In this document: positions 1-5,281 of the stretch, one piece after another
Layout of the letters: every line of letters begins with the position of its first letter
How positions within the stretch are numbered: position 1 is the first letter of the stretch
Assembly (NCBI GenBank): GCA_964575225.1
Contig: CAZNQW010000216.1
Location: 1-6,668, forward strand
Reading direction: 5' to 3'
DNA from: CAZNQW01 sp964575225
Lineage (GTDB): Bacteria; Chloroflexota; Anaerolineae; JAAYZQ01
Length of the DNA stretch: 6,668 nt
The notes under the pieces: model-generated
The model's database searches: none
Seen by the model: only the letters and a program-made list of their open reading frames with translations
Told to the model about the DNA's origin: nothing
Made by a program: the position numbers and the translations under genes

Positions 1-385
1 TTATGCCCCTTTCACGCATCCTTTCTGAGAAGTGAGATGTGTATTGCCGCTTGGCATTACACCTCACATCCTGCGGTAGGCGTTCTTTTCTACGCTTCCC
101 AGCATCTTCCCATAGAATGATGTGGTTGCATGGTAAGGATGAGAATATTCTAGCCGGCATTGACACCTGTGTCTTCGAAGGGTTGGCTTTCGACTGCAAG
201 GCTTCTCCTTTCTCAGTCCGTAGTCTCAGTACGGGCCAAGTACCTCAAACGTGGAACCTGACTCGATATCTGCCGATCATATGCGAACCCGCAATCCTCA
301 ATTGTTAAAGAGCCTGCTGAATTTTATCACTACCTCGCTACTCAGTCAAATCTCTATTCCCCTCCCCCCAACCCCAAATTGAGTC
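1..385. other. Unassigned lower-G+C leader region, no supported gene
   Basis: No gene can be supported here. The base composition is visibly less G+C-rich than in the flanking genes. A plus-strand frame at 39-308 (89 codons) and a minus-strand frame open from about 244 off the left edge (81 codons, Arg/Lys-rich, no convincing start) overlap each other. Neither has a recognisable domain or a good ribosome binding site. The minus strand carries a small hairpin, CCGTA-CTGAGAC-TACGG, at about 219-235. A C-rich tract (CCCC T CCCCCC AA CCCC, 359-375) lies just upstream of the fur promoter. The stretch could be an untranslated region, the tail of a gene that starts outside the window, or a decayed mobile element. 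The sequence alone does not decide. Confidence 0.4.
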
Positions 386-414
386 TTGACAGGAACCGGG
401 AACTGGGGTAGAAT
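386..414 (+). promoter_or_regulatory. Sigma70-type promoter of the fur-feoABC operon
   Basis: A perfect -35 hexamer TTGACA (386-391) is separated by exactly 17 nt from a 5-of-6 -10 hexamer TAGAAT (409-414). Transcription would be expected to start near 421, at the left edge of the Fur-box-like repeat and about 48 nt before the fur start codon. No comparable promoter is seen inside the operon, so this one probably drives all four genes. Confidence 0.85.
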
Positions 415-419
415 GTTAG

Positions 420-448
420 TATATGCAAATGAGAATCATTCGCATATA
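420..448. promoter_or_regulatory. Fur-family operator (Fur box) over the transcription start
   Basis: This is an inverted repeat centred on 434, with 12 of 14 base pairs complementary; the outer arms ATATGC/GCATAT are perfect. The central 19 bases (425-443, GCAAATGAGAATCATTCGC) match 14 of 19 positions of the classical Fur box GATAATGATAATCATTATC, including the run AATGA.AATCATT. It starts at the predicted +1, right after the -10 box, so a bound regulator should block transcription. The natural ligand is the Fur-family protein encoded directly downstream, which gives autoregulated, metal-dependent repression. A Zur-type site has a similar architecture, but the feo genes argue for iron. Confidence 0.85.
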
Positions 449-468
449 AAAGGCAAGTTGAGGGACGT

Positions 469-963
469 ATGAACGAAAGGACGACCACCGGTGTCCGGCT
501 GTTGCGGGCCGCGGGCAAACGGATCACACCCCAGCGCAAGCTGATCCTCGATATTTTGGCCCAGACTCGCCGTCATCTGGATGCCTATGAACTCCATGAC
601 CTCGGCCGGCGGCGGGATGAGACTCTCAGCCTGGCTACGGTGTACCGGACGATTGCCCTCCTCAAAGAGAGTGGTCTGGTCCAGGAGCTGCACCTGGACG
701 AGAATCGTCACCATTATGAACTCACCGATCGAATGGAGCACGCCCATCTGGTCTGCCTGGGTTGTGGGCAGGTGTTTGAGGTCGACGGCGGCGCGTTTGT
801 GAATGCCGCTCAAGAGGCCGGAAACCGTTACGGATTTGCCATCACCGGTGGCCAAATCGAGCTCACCGGATACTGCGCTGCTTGCCGGGCGCCGCAGTCG
901 AAACAGGCCGGAGGGCTTGTGACCACCGCGGAGCCGCACGTTTTGAATTTTCGTTCGAGGTGA
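469..963 (+). CDS. fur: Fur-family metal-dependent transcriptional repressor
   Basis: A 164-residue Fur-family regulator, probably the Fe(II)-responsive repressor of its own operon. The N-terminal winged helix (about residues 8-85) has the family signatures RITPQR (18-23), DAYEL (38-42) and the recognition helix SLATVYRTIALLKESGLV (54-71), followed by HHYEL (81-85). The C-terminal dimerisation/metal domain has HAHLVCLGCG (91-100) and GYCAAC (134-139). C96, C99, C136 and C139 form the two CxxC pairs of the structural zinc site; H81, H82, E84, H91 and H93 lie where the regulatory metal site is expected. The start ATG at 469 follows GAGGGA (460-465) at short spacing. Length is normal for the family, with a slightly long tail (142-164) that has no extra Cys. 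It is the first gene of an iron-uptake operon and sits just after a Fur-box-like operator, which favours Fur over Zur, PerR or Mur. Family assignment is near certain; metal identity is inferred. Confidence 0.93.
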   Translation: MNERTTTGVRLLRAAGKRITPQRKLILDILAQTRRHLDAYELHDLGRRRDETLSLATVYRTIALLKESGLVQELHLDENRHHYELTDRMEHAHLVCLGCGQVFEVDGGAFVNAAQEAGNRYGFAITGGQIELTGYCAACRAPQSKQAGGLVTTAEPHVLNFRSR

Positions 964-977
964 TTGGATTGAAGCGA

Positions 978-1262
978 ATGTGGAGACATCATAGCCATGA
1001 CGTGGCGATCGGCGATCACGATAACCTGAGCGCCATACCCAGCGGCGAGTCGGTTCAGATCCGCGAAATGCTGGGCGGGCACAACTTTTTAAGCCGCTTG
1101 GTTTCGTTGGGGTTCACACCGGGAACCCACCTGAAGGTCGTACAGAACTTTGGGCGGGGCCCGATCATTGTCAGCGTGCGCGATACGCGCGTGGCCTTGG
1201 GCCGCTGTGAGGCAGAGCGGATTTTGATCGACCGGTTGGCGAGGGAGGACAATGGCCATTGA
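978..1262 (+). CDS. feoA: FeoA, small SH3-like partner of the Fe(II) transporter
   Basis: A 94-residue FeoA-family protein, a cytoplasmic SH3-like beta-barrel thought to act with FeoB in ferrous iron uptake. The core (about residues 17-90) shows the family pattern: LSAIPSGESVQI, then LSRLVSLGFTPGTHLKVV, GPIIVSVRDTRVALGRCEAERILI. The ATG at 978 is chosen because the frame stays open upstream only by overlapping the fur coding end, and FeoA proteins are typically about 75-90 residues. TTG at 969 is an alternative start and would add three residues. The ribosome site is weak (GAAG, 971-974), and the 14-nt gap after the fur stop suggests translational coupling. The first 16 residues are an unusual His/Asp-rich lead (H4, H5, H7, D8, D13, H14, D15). 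The 3' end overlaps feoB by 11 nt and supplies feoB's Shine-Dalgarno sequence. Confidence 0.9.
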   Translation: MWRHHSHDVAIGDHDNLSAIPSGESVQIREMLGGHNFLSRLVSLGFTPGTHLKVVQNFGRGPIIVSVRDTRVALGRCEAERILIDRLAREDNGH

Positions 1263-3327
1263 GGCGCAGTCGTCGTCCGCGGTAAACCCGCAGGCGACGC
1301 AGCAAGGAGCGCAGCAAGCAGTATCGGTGCTCGAAGGAGAGGTCACCCTGACCGTGGCGTTGGCAGGCCAACCCAACGTGGGCAAGTCCACGGTCTTTAA
1401 TCTGCTGACCGGGCTCAGCCAGCACGTGGGCAACTGGCCGGGCAAGACCGTGGAACAAAAGACCGGCACCTATCGTAGCCAGAATCGGACGATCCATCTG
1501 GTGGATTTGCCTGGCACCTACAGTTTGACGGCCAATTCGCCGGAAGAGATCATTGCCCGCAACTATATCATTCAAGAACGTCCCGACGTGGTGGTTGCCG
1601 TGGTGAACGCCGCATCGCTGGAGCGCAACTTGTACCTGGTGGCCGAATTGTTCCCCCTGGCCAAACAGGTGGTGCTGGGACTGAACATGGTGGACGTAGC
1701 CGAGGGAGAGGGCGTGAGCGTCGAGCCCAGGGTGCTCGAGGCAGCCTTGGGCGTCCCCGTCGTCAGCATGTCGGCGGCCAAGAATCAGGGAGTGCGGGAA
1801 CTGGTCGAGACGGTGGACCGCGTGGTATCTGGGGAACTGGTCTGCGAGCCGAATGTGCCCGAGATCCGGGCGGACCATCGAGAGGTGCTGACCGAGATTC
1901 ACGAACTCGTGGCCCCCCACACGCCGCCGCCCTACCCCAGCGAGTGGGTGGCACTCAAGCTACTGGAAGGCGACCGGGAGATTACCGAGATGATACAATC
2001 CCGGTGCCTGCCGCCCGAGTGCTGGGAGAAGGTCCACGATGTTCTGATGGACCACGAGGATGCCGTCTTGGCCGTGGCCAGCGGCCGCTATGATTGGGTG
2101 GGGCGCATGATCCGCGCCGCAGTTACCCGTCCCCGTGCCGGGCAGATCACTCGCACCGAGCGGCTGGATCGCTGGGCCACTCATCCCCTGTGGGGGCTGG
2201 CCATTTTGGCGACCGTGTTGGGGGTGGTGTATTGGCTGACCTTTGCCATTGGCCAGCCTCTCCAGCAGTTCTTGGATGTCTATGTCGTCGGTGGGTTGGC
2301 CCAAGCGGCATCCATCGGACTGGCCGGCGCGCCGGCCTGGATTAGCGGCCTGGTGATCGATGGGATCTTGGGCGGTGTGGGGACGGTCGTGACGTTTTTG
2401 CCCATCCTGGTCATCTTTTTCGCCGTCCTGGCGGTGCTGGAGGACATGGGCTACATGGCGCGAGGCGCCTATGTGATGGACCGCTTCATGCACCTGATGG
2501 GGCTGCACGGCAAGAGTTTTATGCCCCTGTTTCTGGGGTTCGGCTGCAATGTGCCCGCCGTGATGGGCACGCGCATCATCGATTCGCACCGAGGGCGCTT
2601 GTTGACGATCCTGCTGGCACCCCTGGTTCCTTGCGCGGCGCGCATGACGGTGGTTGTGTTTATTGCTCCCATCTTTTTCGGAAAAGCGGCCATGCTGGTG
2701 GCCTGGGGCCTGGTGATTTTCGCCCTGGCCATCTTGGCCGTGATGGGCGTGCTGCTCAACCAATGGGTTCTCAAGGGCGAACGGTCGGCCTTTATCATGG
2801 AGTTGCCCCTTTATCACAAACCCAACCTACGGACCATCGGCATCCAGGTCTGGCAGAACATCAGCGAGTTCCTCACAAAGGCAGGTACCTTGATCCTGGT
2901 CATGTCAGTCCTGATCTGGATCCTTTCGACGCTGCCCCACGGCGAGATTCAGACCAGCTACCTGGCCGACGTGGGCAAGGCTCTGGCGCCCCTCGGTTCT
3001 TTGATGGGGCTGAGCTGGGAGATGGTGGTGGCGCTGCTGAGCAGCTTTGTGGCCAAGGAAAACTCGATTGCCACCATGGGCATCCTGTTCGGAGGGGCCG
3101 CGGGCGAAGCGGGCCTTCAATCGGCATTGGCCGGTGTCCTCAGCCCCGCGGCGGCCCTGGCCTTTCTGGTGGTGCAGATGCTGTTTGTCCCCTGTGCGGC
3201 CACCGTGGCAGCCATCAAGCAGGAATCCAAGAGCTGGGGATGGACGGCCTTTAGCGTGGTCATGCTGCTGGTCCTTTCCTTGAGCGCAGGGATCCTGACT
3301 TTCCAAATCGGCAACGGGGTGCTCTAA
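1252..3327 (+). CDS. feoB: FeoB, ferrous iron transporter with G-protein domain
   Basis: A 691-residue inner-membrane Fe(II) transporter. The cytoplasmic G domain carries G1 GQPNVGKST (39-47), G2 NWPGKTVE (61-68), G3 DLPG (85-88), G4 NMVD (145-148) and G5 around SMSAAK (172-177). A helical GDI-like linker runs to about 305. The membrane part (about 312-688, roughly 8-10 helices) holds two Gate repeats and the FeoB C region. Conserved landmarks are GFGCNVPA (429-436), PCAAR (460-464), ELPLYHKP (517-524), AKENSIATMG (601-610) and FVPCAAT (645-651). C432, C461 and C648 are the membrane cysteines typical of the family. The length is compact for FeoB but complete. About 30 Gln/Ala/Ser-rich residues precede the G domain, longer than usual. 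The start ATG has a strong GGGAGGA just upstream, inside feoA, and the two genes overlap by 11 nt, implying coupled translation. Identification is secure. Confidence 0.97.
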   Translation: MAIEAQSSSAVNPQATQQGAQQAVSVLEGEVTLTVALAGQPNVGKSTVFNLLTGLSQHVGNWPGKTVEQKTGTYRSQNRTIHLVDLPGTYSLTANSPEEIIARNYIIQERPDVVVAVVNAASLERNLYLVAELFPLAKQVVLGLNMVDVAEGEGVSVEPRVLEAALGVPVVSMSAAKNQGVRELVETVDRVVSGELVCEPNVPEIRADHREVLTEIHELVAPHTPPPYPSEWVALKLLEGDREITEMIQSRCLPPECWEKVHDVLMDHEDAVLAVASGRYDWVGRMIRAAVTRPRAGQITRTERLDRWATHPLWGLAILATVLGVVYWLTFAIGQPLQQFLDVYVVGGLAQAASIGLAGAPAWISGLVIDGILGGVGTVVTFLPILVIFFAVLAVLEDMGYMARGAYVMDRFMHLMGLHGKSFMPLFLGFGCNVPAVMGTRIIDSHRGRLLTILLAPLVPCAARMTVVVFIAPIFFGKAAMLVAWGLVIFALAILAVMGVLLNQWVLKGERSAFIMELPLYHKPNLRTIGIQVWQNISEFLTKAGTLILVMSVLIWILSTLPHGEIQTSYLADVGKALAPLGSLMGLSWEMVVALLSSFVAKENSIATMGILFGGAAGEAGLQSALAGVLSPAAALAFLVVQMLFVPCAATVAAIKQESKSWGWTAFSVVMLLVLSLSAGILTFQIGNGVL

Positions 3328-3329
3328 TC

Positions 3330-3590
3330 ATGCTCAAAGAGTTGTTGCAGTACGTGGCCCGTGGGGGCATTCACAGCACACGGGATCTGCTTCAGCATTT
3401 TTCCATCTCTGAGACCATGTTGGAAGCGATGCTGGAGGATCTGGCCCGGCTGGGCTATTTGCGCCGGGTGGAGGTCGGCTGCGAGGGCGGGCATTGCTCA
3501 TCCTGTACGAACAAAATCTGTTCCATTACGGGGCCTGGGCAAGTGTGGTCGTTGACGGCCAAAGGGAGCCGAGCGGCAGCCCAATCTTGA
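3330..3590 (+). CDS. feoC: FeoC-like winged-helix protein with four-Cys cluster
   Basis: An 86-residue FeoC-like protein. Residues 1-48 fit a winged helix (LLQYVARGGIHSTRDLLQHF, then ETMLEAMLEDLARLGYLRRVE). A loop with C51, C56, C59 and C64 (spacing Cx4CxxCx4C) follows in the wing, then a short beta segment, QVWSLTAKG. In the FeoC family such cysteines can bind an oxygen-sensitive [4Fe-4S] cluster, and the protein associates with FeoB and can protect it from proteolysis in enterobacteria; whether that applies here is inference. It starts 2 nt after the feoB stop (TAATCATG) with only a weak upstream GGGGTG, so it is probably translated by coupling. It is the last gene before the operon terminator. 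It could alternatively be described as a generic FeoC-type transcriptional regulator, but its position makes the Feo role the best reading. Confidence 0.82.
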   Translation: MLKELLQYVARGGIHSTRDLLQHFSISETMLEAMLEDLARLGYLRRVEVGCEGGHCSSCTNKICSITGPGQVWSLTAKGSRAAAQS

Positions 3591-3621
3591 ACGGGCTGCC
3601 CTCCGCCTGGAAATACCCAAT

Positions 3622-3662
3622 ATCAAAAGAGGCCTTCACTTCTGGGGGAGGCCTCTTTTGAT
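3622..3662. terminator. Bidirectional intrinsic terminator between convergent genes
   Basis: An inverted repeat with a perfect 13-bp stem (ATCAAAAGAGGCC at 3622-3634 with its complement at 3650-3662, extendable by one T-A pair) and a loop of about 13 nt. The outer stem reads as AAAA on one side and TTTT on the other, so either strand's transcript ends in a G+C-rich hairpin followed by a U-run. It lies 31 nt after the feoC stop and 15 nt after the stop of the convergent minus-strand gene, and can serve both. Confidence 0.88.
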
Positions 3663-3677
3663 TGGATGAAGATCAGA

Positions 3678-4931
3678 CTAACGATTCCGGGCAATGCAGG
3701 GGAGAAATACCCGGTGGACTTGTTCCACAGCTTGGATGATCACCGTGACCTGTTCAATGCTGTCCGGTGCATCGGGCGACGTGATGGTCACCGTCGTTTG
3801 AGTTGTGCCGATGGTATCGGTTCGAAAGTCACTGATCGAGAGGAGTACCGATCCGGGTGTGGTGCCCTCGGTCGCATCCAGAGAAATCCAGGGGTCTGAG
3901 CTACTTGCCGTCCAACGAATGGGAACGTCGCCAGTGGTGTTGTCGACCTGTACGAGTCTGCTGGGATTCGTGGTAAACCCCTCGCCCAGTTTATAGATAA
4001 ACGAGAGGAAATTGGTGCTTACCACCAGATCGTTTTCAATCGGCTCATTGAGCAGAATATCGGCTGAGGAAGTGACGACATCGCCATTGTCGTCCCGATA
4101 TTTCACATAGAAGGTTTTGATGCCGTTGCCTGCCGGCAGGGTCCAGGGTTTTTGGCTCGAGTAGGCTTCCCATTGCGCCTCGGTAAAGGCTGGATCGTTG
4201 GCAACCATGATATTGGGTGCAAAGTCGATGCCGCCCCAGTCAGAGACGGTCTCGTTGGTCAGGTACAGGGACACCTGGCAGCTCTGAGTCTCGACGTCAC
4301 CAAAATTAATGGATACGGGTAGGACGTTGGGCTGGCTGCCAAAGTCGACCGTCCAGTAGGTGCCATAATACCCACCCGTCACAAAACCGGCGCCCACTTC
4401 GCGTAATTGCCCATCGAGGATGATGTCCCGATGGCCTGGGCTGTCCATCCAGGCCTGTACCATGGTGGCAGCGTCCACAAAACCGGCGGCAATGATCTCG
4501 CCCACAAAGGGGGCTCCCCAGCCATAGGGGCCGTATCCGGCAGCCAGCGCCCGGTCGGGTACTGTGGGCTCGGTGATGCACTGGTGGAGAAAGCAGCTCT
4601 GATCCCGCATGAAGGTGCTATGGGCCAAGGCAATGGTAGCCAGGATGGCATTGGCCTTTACCGGTAGAAGGCCAGCGGCCTCGCGTTCTATATTGATAAG
4701 CCGGATAACGTCTGTCTCCAAATCCCCGGTCACGGACTCCACAAGAGCTACCAAGGGCGCCTCTTGGGGGTAAGAGAGATATTCCACCTGCTCTGTGGGG
4801 TCGAAATAGCCCAAAGCGAACTCGCCGGGCGTGCCCGAATCTGACCCATTGCCCGGATCGGCCAGTACACCCAGGCTCGGTGCACTAATCAGCACCAGAG
4901 CTATAATCCACCAAAACCGCAGCCTCTGCAT
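3678..4931 (-). CDS. Secreted CAP/SCP (YkwD-like) protein with Ig-like and BACON-like domains
   Basis: A 417-residue exported protein. Residues 1-24 form a signal peptide (MQRLR, a hydrophobic core to about L20, cleavage probably after VLA-24). A CAP domain covers about 74-200, with LAHSTFMRD (H104), PDRALAAGYG (125-134), VGEIIAAG (E145), WMDSPGHRDIIL (H167) and YWTVDFG (192-198). The usual GENI motif reads GEII here. C113 and C118 flank H116 and may form a disulfide. Residues 205-292 resemble the Ig-like repeat of bacterial surface proteins (WTLPAGNGIKTFYVKYRDDNGD, 263-284). Residues 320-400 resemble a BACON-type domain (IRWTASSSDPWISLDATEGT). The end, VHRVFLPCIARNR, resembles a Chloroflexota C-terminal tail. 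The start at 4931 is preferred over the in-frame ATG at 4967. It is preceded by AGAAGGA and GAGGA and gives a standard signal peptide, whereas 4967 would lie about 5 nt from the predicted transcription start. Its substrate and function are unknown. Confidence 0.88.
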   Translation of the reverse strand: MQRLRFWWIIALVLISAPSLGVLADPGNGSDSGTPGEFALGYFDPTEQVEYLSYPQEAPLVALVESVTGDLETDVIRLINIEREAAGLLPVKANAILATIALAHSTFMRDQSCFLHQCITEPTVPDRALAAGYGPYGWGAPFVGEIIAAGFVDAATMVQAWMDSPGHRDIILDGQLREVGAGFVTGGYYGTYWTVDFGSQPNVLPVSINFGDVETQSCQVSLYLTNETVSDWGGIDFAPNIMVANDPAFTEAQWEAYSSQKPWTLPAGNGIKTFYVKYRDDNGDVVTSSADILLNEPIENDLVVSTNFLSFIYKLGEGFTTNPSRLVQVDNTTGDVPIRWTASSSDPWISLDATEGTTPGSVLLSISDFRTDTIGTTQTTVTITSPDAPDSIEQVTVIIQAVEQVHRVFLPCIARNR

Positions 4932-4978
4932 GATCCTTCTATCCTCATCTCCAGTTCGTGTCGCCATGCTCTCGCGCT

Positions 4979-5007
4979 ATTATACCGTGTGGACCAGGGG
5001 AGCACAA
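4979..5007 (-). promoter_or_regulatory. Probable promoter of the CAP-domain secreted protein
   Basis: On the minus strand, a perfect -10 hexamer TATAAT (4979-4984) lies 17 nt from a weak -35 TTGTGC (5002-5007; only TTG fits). The expected start near 4972 gives a leader of about 40 nt to the ATG at 4931, with ribosome-binding sequences in between. The weak -35 suggests modest basal strength or help from an activator. Confidence 0.6.
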
Positions 5008-5108
5008 TGGGATATTGGTACTGTTAGTTTCCCCAGCGTGTAAAAGGTTTTATAAAATTTACCGAGTATCGTTTTCATTTGCTTTCCATGTGCAGAATGC
5101 TAAAAAAC

Positions 5109-5129
5109 ATGCGCGGTGCACCGTCGCAT
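5109..5129. repeat. 21-bp imperfect palindrome, possible operator
   Basis: A dyad with the perfect core CGGTGCACCG (5114-5123) extended by ATGCG on the left and CGCAT on the right, with a single unpaired T at 5124. All ten arm pairs match. There is no loop, so it looks more like a protein-binding DNA site than an RNA hairpin. It is about 100 bp upstream of the CAP gene promoter. The binding protein is unknown. Confidence 0.45.
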
Positions 5130-5222
5130 CCTATGAGAAAACAAGAGAACCCCGACTATTAGGTAATTTGTCTGGACTCGAAGAGGGGAGCGCCCGATAG
5201 CCCGAGCAGCCCAATGGGCACG

Positions 5223-5263
5223 CCAAGGAAACCGTGGGCATTTTCGGCCCACGGTTTCCTTGG
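5223..5263 (-). terminator. Strong hairpin after the phosphodiesterase gene, no U-tract
   Basis: A perfect 17-bp stem (5223-5239 with 5247-5263) around a 7-nt loop (ATTTTCG) begins 18 nt past the stop of the minus-strand phosphodiesterase gene. Position and stability suggest a transcription terminator or an RNA 3'-end stabiliser. No U-run follows on either strand, so it is an atypical I-shaped terminator at best. Confidence 0.6.
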
Positions 5264-5281
5264 GGGCTTGGACAAAAACGG

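Larger units (their letters stand above)
4932..5281. other. Intergenic region between two minus-strand genes
   Basis: About 350 bases with no supported gene. They hold, from right to left, the perfect hairpin after the phosphodiesterase gene (5223-5263), a small GCCCAATGGGC palindrome (5209-5219), a 21-bp dyad (5109-5129), an A+T-rich patch with the palindrome TTTTATAAAA (5048-5057), and the promoter of the CAP-domain gene (4979-5007). A plus-strand frame at 4958-5200 is open but has no recognisable domain and overlaps all of these elements, so I do not call it. Confidence 0.6.

Noticed and set aside
39..308. Plus-strand 89-codon frame at the left end
   Set aside because: No ribosome site, no recognisable domain, unusual composition, and an overlapping open frame on the other strand.
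1..310. Possible structured RNA (tmRNA, RNase P, SRP or 6S RNA)
   Set aside because: None of the conserved core sequences of these RNAs was found on either strand by eye.
882..977. Longer FeoA start at 882 within the fur gene
   Set aside because: It would add 32 residues that read as an out-of-frame copy of the fur 3' end, with no FeoA similarity; FeoA proteins are short and the core begins after 978.
1171..1920. Minus-strand 249-codon frame opposite feoA/feoB
   Set aside because: His/Gln/Arg-rich shadow translation of a high-G+C gene; the plus strand has unmistakable FeoA and FeoB motifs.
1960..2817. Minus-strand 285-codon frame opposite feoB
   Set aside because: Low-complexity His/Gln-rich antisense frame with no domain; it covers the FeoB membrane region.
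4932..4967. Upstream ATG at 4967 for the CAP protein
   Set aside because: It would place 12 charged residues before the signal peptide and begin only about 5 nt after the predicted transcription start; the ATG at 4931 has better ribosome-binding sequences.
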